A stretch of DNA of 64,000 bases from positions 333,497-397,496 of the forward strand of contig NZ_JAAVUQ010000004.1 in the NCBI RefSeq assembly GCF_018449515.1. Reading direction: 5' to 3'. Source of the DNA: Caballeronia sp. dw_19 (lineage in GTDB: Bacteria; Pseudomonadota; Gammaproteobacteria; Burkholderiales; Burkholderiaceae). The notes under the pieces are model-generated. The model saw only the letters and a list, made by a program, of their open reading frames with translations, searched no databases and was not told the DNA's origin. Below, in pieces: positions 48,004 to 59,951 of this stretch (position 1 is its first letter; every line of letters starts with the position of its first letter). The position numbers and the translations under genes are program-made.

Positions 48004-48111
48004 TTCGCGCGGCCGGGGGTATGCCGCACAAATCACGTCCGGCGCGGCACGGTATGATCCGCACAACCGCCCGACCCTGGCGGCACGCATTTCCCCTTCC
48101 CCGGAGACCCC

Positions 48112-49410
48112 ATGTCCGCGCCACGGCGTAACACGGCATCGCAGACGGCATTGCAGCGCGGCGCCGGCCGACCGACCCGCGTAACCGGCATGGTTGGCAT
48201 GGCCGGCGCCCTCCTGTTCACCGCGAGCGCCGCCTTCATGGCGTTCAGGCGCCACGGCGCGAAGGCCGCGAAAGCCGCAAACGCCGCGACACCGGCTTCA
48301 ACACGCCTTGACGAAGCGCGACTGCGCGGCATCATCCGCTCGTCGATGGAGGCGATCATTACCATCGACGAAAACCAGCGAATCGTCATGTTCAACCCAA
48401 TGGCGGAACGTCTGTTCGACTGCCCGGCCGCCGACGCGCTCGGTACCTCCCTTGCCCGCTTCGTTCCCGAGCGCTTTCGCGCCGGTCACGAAGCGCACGT
48501 GCGCCAGTTCGGCGTCACCGGCGTGTCCGACCGGCAAATGGGCGGGCGGCGCATCCTGTACGGCCTGCGCGCGACCGGGGGTGAGTTCCCGCTCGAAGCA
48601 TCGATCTCCCAATTCGGCGATGAAACCGGCAAGCTTTACACGGTGATGCTGCGCGACATCAGCGCGCAAGTCGACGCTGAACGCTCGCTGCAGCGCTCGC
48701 ACGAGGAACTGCGGGAGCTCTCCGCGAATTTGCTGAGTATCCGCGAGGAAGAAAAGTCCCGTATTGCAAGGGAGTTGCATGACGACCTGGGCCAGCAATT
48801 GACCGCGCTGAAAATGGATATCTCCTCGCTCGAACTTAGCCCCGGAACGGACGCCGAGGCGCGCGCGCAATTGCGCGGCATGCAGCGCCTGATCGACGCA
48901 ACCGTCGCCTCGATGCGCCGGATAGCCGCCGACCTGCGCCCGGTGATGCTCGATGACCTGGGCCTGGTCCCGGCCATCGACTGGCTGGCGATCGACTTTA
49001 CGAACCGCTACGGCATTGACGTCGAGCGGCGGATCGACGCGAGGCACACCATTTTCAGCCGCGACGGCGCAACCGCCGTGTTCCGGATCGTGCAGGAGGC
49101 GCTGACCAATGTGGCGCGTCATGCGCAAGCTACCCATGTCAATCTGGCGTTGTATCTGGAAGGTGAGCGCTGCATCCTGCGCATTGCCGACGACGGCATA
49201 GGCGCACATGAGCGTGCCGACGCCGGGCGCAAGTCGTTTGGTCTTATCGGCATCCGCGAGCGGGCGCACGGGCTGGACGGGTCGGTCTCGATCGAGTCCG
49301 GCATCGGACAAGGGTTTGCTGTGACCGTGACATTCCCGCTGGCGACCTTGCAACAGGACGAGCCTTTCTCCAGCAATCCAGAAAACACCGAGGAAGAACC
49401 GCTGCAATGA
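48112..49410 (+). CDS. PAS-domain sensor histidine kinase (NarL/DegS type)
   Basis: 432 residues: one N-terminal membrane span (MVGMAGALLFTASAAFMAF), a PAS domain about 70-185, a HisKA_3 domain with phospho-His223 (ARELHDDLGQQLTALKMDIS) and a HATPase domain (FRIVQEALTNVARHA; FGLIGIRERAHGLDG). In the PAS domain His126 and Arg146 fall at the spacing of the heme-proximal His200 and distal Arg220 of Bradyrhizobium FixL, so heme binding is conceivable. It overlaps its response regulator by four bases. Together with FNR it would report oxygen or redox state. Confidence 0.88.
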   Translation: MSAPRRNTASQTALQRGAGRPTRVTGMVGMAGALLFTASAAFMAFRRHGAKAAKAANAATPASTRLDEARLRGIIRSSMEAIITIDENQRIVMFNPMAERLFDCPAADALGTSLARFVPERFRAGHEAHVRQFGVTGVSDRQMGGRRILYGLRATGGEFPLEASISQFGDETGKLYTVMLRDISAQVDAERSLQRSHEELRELSANLLSIREEEKSRIARELHDDLGQQLTALKMDISSLELSPGTDAEARAQLRGMQRLIDATVASMRRIAADLRPVMLDDLGLVPAIDWLAIDFTNRYGIDVERRIDARHTIFSRDGATAVFRIVQEALTNVARHAQATHVNLALYLEGERCILRIADDGIGAHERADAGRKSFGLIGIRERAHGLDGSVSIESGIGQGFAVTVTFPLATLQQDEPFSSNPENTEEEPLQ

Positions 49411-50054
49411 CCCGAGTATTGATCGCCGATGACCACGCCCTCGTGCGCGACGGACTACGCCATATCCTGCTCAGCGCGAACGGCCTGGAGGTCGCTGGTG
49501 AAGCCAGCGACGGCGCTTCCACCATGGCGATGATCCGTGCCACCCCGGCGGACGTGCTGGTCCTCGACCTGTCGATGCCCGGCAGGAACGGCGTCGAACT
49601 GCTCAAACAGATCAAGGACGAGAAACCGTCGCTGCGCATCCTGGTCCTGACGATGCATGCTGAACAGCAATACGCGGTGCGTGCGTTCAAGGCGGGGGCA
49701 TCGGGGTATCTGACCAAGGAAAGCGCGAGCGCTGAACTGGTCACGGCCGTGAGCAAAGTCGCGGCAGGCGGCGTGTACGTCAGCCTCGCGATGGCCGAGC
49801 GGCTCGCACAAAGCCTGAACGATCCGGCCGACGACCTGCCGCACCGGCGGCTTTCCGACCGCGAATTCGAAGTATTCCGGCGGATCGCGGCGGGTGAAAC
49901 GATCACGCAAATCGCCCAGGCGCTGTCGGTGAGCGCCAAGACGGTCAGCACGTACAAAACGCGCATCCTCGAAAAAATGCAGATGCCGCACGACACAGCG
50001 CTGGTCCGCTATGCCATGCGCCACAAGCTCTTCGACGACGACTGCGACGCCTGA
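49407..50054 (+). CDS. NarL/FixJ-type response regulator
   Basis: 215 residues. Receiver: acidic pair in VLIADDHALVRDGL, phospho-Asp in DVLVLDLSMPGRNG, Lys in YLTKESAS. C-terminal LuxR-type helix-turn-helix: RLSDREFEVFRRIAAGETIT and ALSVSAKTVSTYKTRILEKM. Its start overlaps the kinase stop (ATGA). It is the cognate partner; targets are probably in this island. Confidence 0.92.
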   Translation: MTRVLIADDHALVRDGLRHILLSANGLEVAGEASDGASTMAMIRATPADVLVLDLSMPGRNGVELLKQIKDEKPSLRILVLTMHAEQQYAVRAFKAGASGYLTKESASAELVTAVSKVAAGGVYVSLAMAERLAQSLNDPADDLPHRRLSDREFEVFRRIAAGETITQIAQALSVSAKTVSTYKTRILEKMQMPHDTALVRYAMRHKLFDDDCDA

Positions 50055-50236
50055 AAGATCGCCTAAAAACGCGCCTGAAAGCCCGAATACCCCCGCCCAA
50101 TACGCTTGGCGCCAAGCGTGTAGTCCGATCCCTACAGCCCTTCCAAAACCCCTACATCATGTCTGGCCGCTCGCCGATTTTATTTTGAGATAGCCTCGAA
50201 CATACTTCGAGGCATGAACTCAAACGGTTGCGCTCC

Positions 50237-50635
50237 ATGCTGAAGATCTTCCTCGTCGATGACTCGGGCCTTGTGCGCCGCCGCCTCTCTGCCCTGATTG
50301 GCGCGCTGGACAGTGTGGTGATCGTGGGCGAGTCCGAAGAAGCGGACTCGGCGCTGGGGTGTATCCGCATGACCCGCGCCGATCTCGTGATCGTTGACCC
50401 GCATCTGGCGGGTGGCAGCGGCATGGAGATCGTTGAATCACTGGCGCGCGCCACGTCGCCTGTCCTGACCATGGTGTTGACCAATCATTCTGGACCGGCA
50501 TTTCGTGCTGCTTGCCAGCGCGCCGGCGCAAGCTATTTCTTCGACAAGACCGGCGAGTACGAACTGGCCCGCGACACCATCGTGCGACTGGCCAATAAGC
50601 ACCGCCGCGAGCGCATACGCTGCGAGCCGGCATGA
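50237..50635 (+). CDS. Stand-alone receiver-domain protein
   Basis: About 132 residues from the ATG at 50237 (MLKIFLVDDSGLVRRRLSAL); a TTG at 50228 is also in frame. Acidic pair in LVDD, phospho-Asp in DLVIVDPHLAGGSG, Lys in YFFDKTGEY; no output domain. Such proteins relay phosphoryl groups or act by protein contact. A ten-codon ORF (50214-50243, with GAGG upstream) overlaps the start in another frame and might couple translation. It sits between the two-component pair and the FNR gene. Confidence 0.8.
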   Translation: MLKIFLVDDSGLVRRRLSALIGALDSVVIVGESEEADSALGCIRMTRADLVIVDPHLAGGSGMEIVESLARATSPVLTMVLTNHSGPAFRAACQRAGASYFFDKTGEYELARDTIVRLANKHRRERIRCEPA

Positions 50636-50719
50636 CCGTCTCTCACTCGTTGCGCGCCCGATCCGCACAGCTCCTCAGTCCATCCATTCAGTGATCGTCC
50701 GACTCTTCTGGAGACAGGC

Positions 50720-51505
50720 ATGACCTCAGCTATCGCTTGCGCGCCCGCCGCTTCAACCTCGACGCCTTTTGCTTATCTGGCACGCTCCTCCACCACGAGT
50801 TCGCCGCCACCGGGCGCTCGTGCGGACACGAACTGCTCCGCTTGTTCGTTGCACTCCATCTGCATGCCGCCTCTCCTGAGCGCGACGGAGCTGGCGCGGC
50901 TCGACGCGATTGTCTGCTCCACGCGGCTTGTACGACGCGGCGAGACGCTATACCGCGCCGGCGACAAGTTCAAAAGCATCTATGCCGTGCGTGTCGGTTG
51001 CTTCAAGACGGTCATCACGCATCGCGACGGCCACGAGCAGGTCACCGGGTTTCATATTGCGGGCGAACCGCTCGGACTCGACGGCGTATGCTCCGATGAA
51101 CAAAATTGCGATGCGATCGCGCTCGAGGACAGCAAGGTGTGTGTCATCCCGTTCGACTTGCTGGAGGACCTTTGCCACGACGTTAAAGCCATGCAGCAGC
51201 ATGTGCATCGCATGATGAGCGGCGAGATCGTGCGTGAATCCGGGCTCATGATGATGCTCGGCACCATGACCGCCCAGCAGCGCGTTGCTGCGTTCCTGCT
51301 CAACCTGTCGTCGAGAATGAAAACGCGGGGTTACTCTTCCGCGGAATTCAATCTGCGGATGACGCGTGAAGAGATCGGCAGCTATCTCGGGCTGAAACTC
51401 GAGACCGTGAGCCGGATGTTCTCCAAGCTGCAGCACGCAGGGGTGATCGATACAAACGGCAAGCAGGTACACATTCTCGACAGCGAGAAGCTTGCAGGGG
51501 TTTGA
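50720..51505 (+). CDS. fnr: FNR-type oxygen-sensing transcription regulator
   Basis: 261 residues. Iron-sulfur ligands Cys39, Cys42 and Cys48 (NCSACSLHSIC, a C-x2-C-x5-C pattern) and Cys141 (DSKVCVIPF), the four positions of E. coli FNR. The cyclic-nucleotide-like fold covers about 60-160; the dimer helix MMSGEIVRESGLMMML and the HTH MTREEIGSYLGLKLETVSRM, with the ETVSR recognition residues, bind TTGATnnnnATCAA. GGAG precedes the ATG. It would activate genes when the [4Fe-4S] cluster is intact, i.e. under low oxygen. Six matching sites lie within 8 kb. Confidence 0.93.
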   Translation: MTSAIACAPAASTSTPFAYLARSSTTSSPPPGARADTNCSACSLHSICMPPLLSATELARLDAIVCSTRLVRRGETLYRAGDKFKSIYAVRVGCFKTVITHRDGHEQVTGFHIAGEPLGLDGVCSDEQNCDAIALEDSKVCVIPFDLLEDLCHDVKAMQQHVHRMMSGEIVRESGLMMMLGTMTAQQRVAAFLLNLSSRMKTRGYSSAEFNLRMTREEIGSYLGLKLETVSRMFSKLQHAGVIDTNGKQVHILDSEKLAGV

Positions 51506-51620
51506 TCGAAGCAAACGGACATGCCCATGGGGTTTCATATCGACCCTGCCGCTTTCGGCGATGCTGGTCGTGCTGGCAGCCGTGCCGCTGATGGACGATC
51601 TGATCACGCGGCGTAGGTGA
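51492..51620 (+). CDS. Possible 42-residue membrane peptide downstream of fnr
   Basis: A TTG-started frame overlapping the end of fnr encodes a hydrophobic stretch (WGFISTLPLSAMLVVLAAVP) and ends LMDDLITRRR. A single membrane span with a basic C-terminal tail is what a real small membrane protein looks like, but the start has only a weak GAGAAG ahead of it. It may instead be chance or a remnant. Confidence 0.3.
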   Translation: MQGFDRSKRTCPWGFISTLPLSAMLVVLAAVPLMDDLITRRR

Positions 51621-51643
51621 AGCCATGGCGCTGACCTGTCCGC

Positions 51644-51657
51644 TTGACTTGTATCAA
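51644..51657 (+). promoter_or_regulatory. FNR site upstream of acs
   Basis: TTGACTTGTATCAA, one mismatch from the consensus. CATAGT at 51679-51684 is correctly placed as a -10 element; the start site would be about 51692, giving a ~130-nt leader to acs. Confidence 0.65.
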
Positions 51658-51819
51658 TGAGATATCCACTGGACATCTCATAGTCGGATAACGTCGGATA
51701 GCGGTCTCGCTTTTTCGGCAAGCGCACGGGGTGGCCATCCTGCTGCGTCATGGGGTCATCAAGAGCCCTTCATCAAGACCCCTTGTCAACCGACGATCCA
51801 TGATTAAAGCGAGGAGACC

Positions 51820-53793
51820 ATGTCTACCATCGAATCAACCTCTCTCGTCCCTGCCCAGGAGATTGCTCCGGCAGGCCGCAGCGCGATTGAAAGCATGGAC
51901 GCTTATCGCGCACTCGTGGCTGAGGCAGGCCAGGATCACGAAGCGTTCTGGGCGCGCCTTGCGCGTGAGCATTTGACCTGGCGCCGTCCGTTCACGCAGA
52001 TTCTCGACGACCGGAATGCGCCGTTCTACAAGTGGTTCGAAGACGGCGAACTGAATGCGTCGTACAACTGCCTCGACCGCAATCTGGCCGCCGGCAATGC
52101 GAACAAGACCGCGATCATCTTCGAGTCCGACGACGGCCAGGTTTCGAACATCACGTATCAGGCGTTGTATCACCGGGTATGCCGGCTCGCGAATGCACTG
52201 CGGGCACGCGGCGTGAAGAAAGGCGATCGCATCGTCATCTATCTGCCGATGTCAGTCGAAGGGGTTGTCGCGATGCAGGCCTGCGCGCGCATCGGCGCAC
52301 CGCATTGCGTCGTGTTCGGCGGCTTTTCCGCGAAGTCGCTGCATGAGCGCATAACGAATGTTGGCGCGGTAGCAATCATCACCGCCGACGAGCAGGTTCG
52401 CGGCGGCAAGACACTGCCGCTGAAGAGCATTGTGGACGAGGCGCTTGCGATGGACGGCACCGACGCCGTGAAGACCGTCGCCATCTATCGGCGCACGGGT
52501 GGACGGATTCCCTGGATCGGCGGCCGCGATGCATGGCTGCATGAACTGGAGCACGCACAGCCGGATACCTGCGAGCCCGAATGGGTGAGCGCCGAGCATC
52601 CACTGTTCGTGTTGTATACGTCCGGGTCCACCGGCGCGCCGAAGGGTGTGCAGCACAGCACCGGAGGCTATCTGCTGTGGGCTGCGGTCACCATGAAGTG
52701 GACCTTCGATATCAAGCCTGACGATGTCTTCTGGTGTACCGCCGACATCGGCTGGATCACGGGGCATACGTACATTTGTTATGGGCCGACCGCCGTTGGC
52801 GCGACCCAGATCATTTTCGAAGGCGTGCCAACCTATCCGAACGCGGGCCGTTTCTGGGACATGATCGAGCGCCACAAGGCGACGATTTTCTACACCGCGC
52901 CAACCGCCATCCGGTCCCTCATCAAGAGCGCTGAAGCGGATCGCGCGGTGCATCCGGAAAGTTTCGACCTGAGCACGTTGCGCATCCTCGGCACGGTCGG
53001 TGAACCCATCAACCCCAGCGCGTGGACATGGTATTCGGAGCAGGTCGGCGGCGGGCGGTGCCCCGTGCTCGATACGTTCTGGCAGACCGAAACAGGTGGT
53101 CACATGATCACGCCGTTGCCGGGCGTTACCCCACTCGTGCCTGGTTCCTGCACGCTGCCGCTGCCCGGCATAGATGCCGCGATCGTCGATGAAACCGGCA
53201 ACGAGGTCCCGAACGGGCAAGGCGGAGTGCTGGTCATCCGCAAGCCCTGGCCGTCGATGATCCGCACCGTCTGGGGCAACCCGGAGCGCTTTCGCAAAGG
53301 CTATTACCCCGACGAACTGGGAGGCAATCTGTATCTCGCCGGAGATGGTGCGATTCGCGACCCCGACACCGGCTATTTCACGATCACCGGCCGCATTGAC
53401 GATGTGCTCAATGTATCGGGTCACCGCATGGGCACGATGGAAATAGAGTCGGCCCTGGCGTCTTGCCCGCTGGTCGCCGAAGCGGCGGTCGTTGGCCGCC
53501 CCGATGAAACCTTCGGGGAAGCCATCGTTGCATTCGTCGTGTTGAAAGGCCCACGGCCCGCCGGTGCCGACGTGAAACGTATCGCCAACGAATTGCGCGC
53601 ATGGGTCGGCAAGGAGATCGGCCCGATTGCAAAACCGAAGGAAATCCGCTTCGGCGATGCGATGCCGAAAACGCGCTCCGGAAAGGTCGTGCGCCGGATG
53701 TTGCGCTCGGTCGCGAGGGGCGAAGTGGTTTCGCAAGACACGTCGACCATTGAAAATCCGCAGGTGATCGCGCAGTTCGCCGACCCTGCGTAA
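51820..53793 (+). CDS. acs: Acetyl-CoA synthetase
   Basis: 657 residues of the adenylate-forming family. P-loop [18 protein letters not shown]; acetate-site [18 protein letters not shown]; hinge [20 protein letters not shown]; and the C-terminal acetylation-target lysine in [13 protein letters not shown]. It makes acetyl-CoA from acetate, ATP and CoA. GGAG precedes the ATG. The FNR site suggests it recovers acetate under oxygen limitation. It lies upstream of the N-ATPase operon. Confidence 0.95.
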   Translation: MSTIESTSLVPAQEIAPAGRSAIESMDAYRALVAEAGQDHEAFWARLAREHLTWRRPFTQILDDRNAPFYKWFEDGELNASYNCLDRNLAAGNANKTAIIFESDDGQVSNITYQALYHRVCRLANALRARGVKKGDRIVIYLPMSVEGVVAMQACARIGAPHCVVFGGFSAKSLHERITNVGAVAIITADEQVRGGKTLPLKSIVDEALAMDGTDAVKTVAIYRRTGGRIPWIGGRDAWLHELEHAQPDTCEPEWVSAEHPLFVLYTSGSTGAPKGVQHSTGGYLLWAAVTMKWTFDIKPDDVFWCTADIGWITGHTYICYGPTAVGATQIIFEGVPTYPNAGRFWDMIERHKATIFYTAPTAIRSLIKSAEADRAVHPESFDLSTLRILGTVGEPINPSAWTWYSEQVGGGRCPVLDTFWQTETGGHMITPLPGVTPLVPGSCTLPLPGIDAAIVDETGNEVPNGQGGVLVIRKPWPSMIRTVWGNPERFRKGYYPDELGGNLYLAGDGAIRDPDTGYFTITGRIDDVLNVSGHRMGTMEIESALASCPLVAEAAVVGRPDETFGEAIVAFVVLKGPRPAGADVKRIANELRAWVGKEIGPIAKPKEIRFGDAMPKTRSGKVVRRMLRSVARGEVVSQDTSTIENPQVIAQFADPA

Positions 53794-53862
53794 GGTGTCG
53801 TGAGCGCCATGACCGGCATGGGCGGCACGGTGCCCATGCCGGTCGCATGCCCCTCCATGCGC

Positions 53863-56072
<2,210 letters not shown>

Positions 56073-56076
<4 letters not shown>

Positions 56077-56396
56077 CTCAGCCCTCGCCTGACGATATCG
56101 ATTCCAAGCGTGACGCCGACCGCATGGCGCATGCCGCACGGCAAGCCGTGCGGCGCGAACGTGAGGCGCGGGAAGAGCCGGAACCATCGCTTGGAACCCG
56201 CCTCGGTCAGATCGGCATTCTCGGCTGGACCATCGTCGTGCCGACGCTGCTTGGGCTGGTGATCGGCCACTGGCTCGACCGGTACTTCAACACCGGCGTG
56301 TTTTTCTCGGCGCCGTTATTAATGGCAGGTGCCGCCGTCGGACTGTGGTCTGCGTGGAAGTGGATGCATCGGCAAACCCGGGGAGATCGGCAATGA
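56073..56396 (+). CDS. atpQ: N-ATPase AtpQ (AtpI-like membrane protein)
   Basis: 107 residues from a GTG that overlaps the atpC stop. A charged N-terminal region (AARQAVRREREAREEPEPSL) is followed by two membrane spans (IGILGWTIVVPTLLGLVIGH; VFFSAPLLMAGAAVGLWSAW). The gene order matches AtpQ of N-ATPase operons, thought to help ring assembly or ion supply. Confidence 0.8.
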
Positions 56397-56671
56397 CACA
56401 TCACTTACCACTCGCAGCCCAGATCGTGATTGGTGTGAGTGTCGGCCTCGCGGCCGGCGCGCTCCACTTCGCCACCTTGCGCTGGAACGTCCGGTTGCTG
56501 ATCGCCGGCACGCCGGCCAAGGCAATCGGCCTGCAACTCTTGCGCCTCGCCGGGGTGGCGGTTTTATTCGGTGTCCTGGCGAAACTGGGCGCGTGGCCGT
56601 TGCTATGCGGCGCGGCCGGGTTGCTGCTGGCGCGCGGCTTTGTTCTGCGACGCGTCCAGGTGACGCCATGA
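56393..56671 (+). CDS. atpR: N-ATPase AtpR membrane protein
   Basis: 92 residues from the ATG at 56393, overlapping atpQ. Three hydrophobic segments (AAQIVIGVSVGLAAGALHFA; IGLQLLRLAGVAVLFGVLA; PLLCGAAGLLLARGFVL) and an Arg between spans (LRWNVRLLI). AtpR is specific to N-ATPase operons; its function is not known. Confidence 0.78.
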   Translation: MTHHLPLAAQIVIGVSVGLAAGALHFATLRWNVRLLIAGTPAKAIGLQLLRLAGVAVLFGVLAKLGAWPLLCGAAGLLLARGFVLRRVQVTP

Positions 56672-57366
56672 TCGCCTCGCCGCTCGTCACTGCCACCCTG
56701 TTCCATATCGGACCGATCGACGTATCATCGCCGGTCGTGGCGACGTGGGTCATCATGGCCCTGCTCGCTGGCGGCGCCGCGTGGTACACGCGCCGCTTGT
56801 CGCTCACGCCATCGAAAGTACAGACGGTGCTCGAACTGCTGGTCAGCACAATAGACGACCAGATTCGCGACACCATGCAAGCCGAGCCCGAGCGTTATCG
56901 CTCGCTGGTCGGCACGCTCTTTCTGTTCATTCTGGTCAGCAACTGGTCTTCACTCCTGCCCGGTGTCGAGCCCCCTACCGCTCACGTGGAAACCGATGCC
57001 GCGCTGGCCCTGATCGTATTCTTCGCAACCATTTTCTACGGCATCCGCACACGCGGCCTGGGCCGTTACCTCGCCACCTTTGCCGAACCCACGTGGATCA
57101 TGATCCCGCTCAACGTGGTCGAGCAGATCACGCGGACCTTCTCGCTGGTCGTGCGTCTGTTCGGCAATGTGATGAGCGGTGTCTTCGTCGTCGGCATCGT
57201 ACTGTCGCTCGCCGGACTGCTGGTCCCCATCCCGTTGATGGCGCTCGACCTTCTGACCGGCGCGGTGCAGGCGTACATCTTCACGGTTCTCGCGATGGTC
57301 TTCATTGGCGCCGCGCTAGCCGAAAACTCCACAAAAACTTCCAGCAAAGAGGCAGGCCAGCAATGA
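56668..57366 (+). CDS. atpB: N-type ATPase a subunit
   Basis: 232 residues from the ATG at 56668. Membrane stator subunit with the essential Arg in SLVVRLFGNVMSGVFVVGI (as in E. coli Arg210) and the family stretch SNWSSLLPGVEPPT. It provides the ion half-channels facing the c-ring. Overlaps atpR and atpE by four bases each. Confidence 0.9.
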   Translation: MIASPLVTATLFHIGPIDVSSPVVATWVIMALLAGGAAWYTRRLSLTPSKVQTVLELLVSTIDDQIRDTMQAEPERYRSLVGTLFLFILVSNWSSLLPGVEPPTAHVETDAALALIVFFATIFYGIRTRGLGRYLATFAEPTWIMIPLNVVEQITRTFSLVVRLFGNVMSGVFVVGIVLSLAGLLVPIPLMALDLLTGAVQAYIFTVLAMVFIGAALAENSTKTSSKEAGQQ

Positions 57367-57611
57367 ACAATCTAATCCAGGTGGTGAGCATTCTCGCGGC
57401 AGCGCTTGCCGTCTCGTTCGGCGCAATAGGACCGGCGCTCGGCGAAGGCCGCGCGGTTGCCGCCGCGATGGACGCGCTCGCCCGGCAGCCGGAATCGGCC
57501 GGCACGATTTCGCGCACGCTGTTCGTCGGCCTGGCGATGATCGAAACCATGGCGATCTACTGCCTCGTGATCGCCCTGCTCGTGTTGTTCGCCAATCCGT
57601 TCGTGAAGTGA
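57363..57611 (+). CDS. atpE: N-type ATPase c subunit (rotor ring)
   Basis: 82 residues forming a two-helix hairpin. Helix 1 has GAIGPALGEGRAVAAAM; helix 2 has GLAMIETMAIYCLVIALLVL. The carboxylate is Glu in MIETMAIY, followed by Thr and, five on, Tyr, as in sodium-binding rings. However, the helix-1 position that is Gln in Ilyobacter is Glu here (LGEG). The coupling ion is therefore uncertain. Confidence 0.9.
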   Translation: MNNLIQVVSILAAALAVSFGAIGPALGEGRAVAAAMDALARQPESAGTISRTLFVGLAMIETMAIYCLVIALLVLFANPFVK

Positions 57612-57624
57612 GCACGCGCTGATC

Positions 57625-58359
57625 ATGCACATCGACTGGTGGACTCTACTGCTACAGACCGTCAACGCGCTGGTGCTCGTCTGGTTGCTGGCGCGCTTTC
57701 TGTTTCGCCCAGTGGCGAAGATAGTGGCGGAGCGCCAGCATGCAGCCGCGGCGCTGATGGCCGATGCCACCGCAGCCAAAGCCGCAGCGCTCGGTGAGCA
57801 GCAAAAGGCCGCTGCTGACAGCGCTGAACTTGCCGCGCAGCGCGCGCATCTGCTCGAAGCGGCGACGGCCGAAGCCGCGCAGCTCAAGACGTCGCTCGAG
57901 AACGCCGCACGCACCGACGCGGAACAGATGCGCACGGCTGCACAGACCGCAATCGATGCCAGCCGCCGCGAAGCGGCCGCAGCCGACTCGGATCGCGCGT
58001 CGCAATTCGCACTCGATGTCACGGCGCGGCTACTCGATCGCCTGCCCGCCGAGGCACGGATCGCGGGGTTCATCGATGGACTCGCGCGTGAGCTTGCCGC
58101 GCTGCCCGAGGCTACCCGGGCACAACTGACCGGCGACGATGAACCAGTCCACCTGATCGTGCCTCGCGCCCTCACCGGCGATGAACTGGCGACATGTCAG
58201 ACTGCGCTTACGCAGGCGCTCGGTCATCCGTTGCAGGTTCAGGTCACAGTCGATCCCGCCGTGATTGCAGGACTTGAACTGGAAGCGCCGCACGCACTCG
58301 TGCGCAACAGTTTTCGCCACGATCTCGCCGGCCTGAAAATGGAACTCCTCAGCTCATGA
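57625..58359 (+). CDS. atpF: N-type ATPase b subunit with C-terminal extension
   Basis: 244 residues: an N-terminal span ([16 protein letters not shown]), then a long Ala/Glu/Gln-rich coiled coil to about 150, and a further ~95 residues resembling the delta/OSCP C-terminal part ([39 protein letters not shown]). No separate delta gene exists in the operon, so this subunit probably does both jobs. It ends overlapping atpA. Confidence 0.85.
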   Translation: MHIDWWTLLLQTVNALVLVWLLARFLFRPVAKIVAERQHAAAALMADATAAKAAALGEQQKAAADSAELAAQRAHLLEAATAEAAQLKTSLENAARTDAEQMRTAAQTAIDASRREAAAADSDRASQFALDVTARLLDRLPAEARIAGFIDGLARELAALPEATRAQLTGDDEPVHLIVPRALTGDELATCQTALTQALGHPLQVQVTVDPAVIAGLELEAPHALVRNSFRHDLAGLKMELLSS

Positions 58360-59951
58360 CACTCATTAAAACCGACCTCGCTATAGGAGACAACGCAGGA
58401 GACAACGACTGGCTCGCCAGCAGTCGCGCCGCCCTCGCACGCGCTCAGTTTGCCCCGCAGGCGGAAACCGTCGGCCGCGTTGAACACGTGTCCGACGGCA
58501 TTGCCTCGGTCTCCGGCCTGCCCGATGTGCGCTTGAACGAACTGCTGCGCTTCGAGGGTGGCCGCTTCGGCTTTGCGCTCACACTGGACGCCGATGCTAT
58601 CGGCGCGGTCCTGCTCGACGACGGCGATGCGATTTCCGCCGGTTCCCGCGTCACTGGAACGGGCCAAGTGGTGGAAGTGCCGGTCGGTCCCGGACTGCTC
58701 GGACGTGTGGTCGATCCGCTCGGCAGGCCACTCGACAACGACGAACCCGTGCCCGCCGAGAAGCACTTGCCGATCGAGCGGCCGGCGCCTTCCATCATCG
58801 ACCGGGATCTGGTCGCGCAACCGGTCGCCACCGGCATCCTGCTGATCGACGCGTTGTTTGCAATCGGCCGTGGCCAGCGCGAGCTGATCATCGGGGACCG
58901 GGCGACCGGCAAGACCTCGATTGCCATCGACACGATCGTGAACCAGAAGCACACCGACATGATCTGCGTGTACGTGGCGATCGGTCAGCGTGCTACCGCC
59001 GTGCAGAGGGTAATCGATGCCGTGCGCCGCCACGGCGCGCCCGAGCGATGCGTATTCGTGGTCGCGTCGGCGGCAGCTTCCCCGGGCTTGCAATGGATCG
59101 CGCCGTTCAGCGGTTTCTCCATCGCAGAATATTTTCGTGATCGCGGGCAACATGCGCTCATCGTGATCGACGACCTGAGCAAGCATGCCGCCACACATCG
59201 CGAACTCGCCCTGCTCACGCGCGAACCGCCCGGCCGCGAAGCGTATCCCGGCGATATCTTCTATCTGCACGCCCGGTTGCTGGAGCGCGCGGCGAAACTG
59301 TCCAAGGAACTGGGCGGCGGATCGCTCACCGCGTTGCCGGTCGCGGAGACCGATGCCGGCAATTTGTCCGCTTACATTCCCACCAACCTGATCTCGATTA
59401 CCGATGGGCAGATCATGCTCGACGCCGCGCTTTTCGCTGCTAATCAGCGCCCCGCCGTGGATGTCGGCCTGAGCGTGAGCCGGGTCGGCGGCAAGGCTCA
59501 ATTGCCCGCGTTGAGGAAAGTTTCAGGGCGTCTGCGGCTAGATTATTCGCAATTCCTTGAGCTTGAAATGTTCACGCGTTTTGGCGGCGCGATGGAGCCG
59601 AGAGTGAAGGCGCAAGTGGATCGGGGCCAGCGCATTCGCGCGTTGATCACGCAGCCGCGTTTTGCGCCGCTGCGCCCCGTCGATGAAATCGCGCTGCTGG
59701 CCGCGCTCGCCGATGGCGTGTTTGACGCGTTGCCAGTCAGTTGCATTGCGGCGGTTCGCACCCGTCTTGCAGGACATCTGGATGCGCACGGCGGCCCTGC
59801 GGCGAGCGCCGCGCTTGTTGCCACAGGGACGCTCGATGAGGCCACGTTGAGCGGACTGGTCGCAGCCGTGCGCGACCTTGCAGTACAAGTAAGCGCAACG
59901 CCTCCGGCCGAGGGCAAGCCGGAAACCAAGCCCGAGGCCGCACCGACATGA
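58356..59951 (+). CDS. atpA: N-type ATPase alpha subunit
   Basis: 531 residues. Walker [20 protein letters not shown]; the Arg-finger region [18 protein letters not shown]; signature [19 protein letters not shown]. Noncatalytic nucleotide-binding subunit of the head. The C-terminus ends in a Pro/Lys/Glu-rich tail. Coupled to atpF and atpG by four-base overlaps. Confidence 0.93.
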   Translation: MTLIKTDLAIGDNAGDNDWLASSRAALARAQFAPQAETVGRVEHVSDGIASVSGLPDVRLNELLRFEGGRFGFALTLDADAIGAVLLDDGDAISAGSRVTGTGQVVEVPVGPGLLGRVVDPLGRPLDNDEPVPAEKHLPIERPAPSIIDRDLVAQPVATGILLIDALFAIGRGQRELIIGDRATGKTSIAIDTIVNQKHTDMICVYVAIGQRATAVQRVIDAVRRHGAPERCVFVVASAAASPGLQWIAPFSGFSIAEYFRDRGQHALIVIDDLSKHAATHRELALLTREPPGREAYPGDIFYLHARLLERAAKLSKELGGGSLTALPVAETDAGNLSAYIPTNLISITDGQIMLDAALFAANQRPAVDVGLSVSRVGGKAQLPALRKVSGRLRLDYSQFLELEMFTRFGGAMEPRVKAQVDRGQRIRALITQPRFAPLRPVDEIALLAALADGVFDALPVSCIAAVRTRLAGHLDAHGGPAASAALVATGTLDEATLSGLVAAVRDLAVQVSATPPAEGKPETKPEAAPT

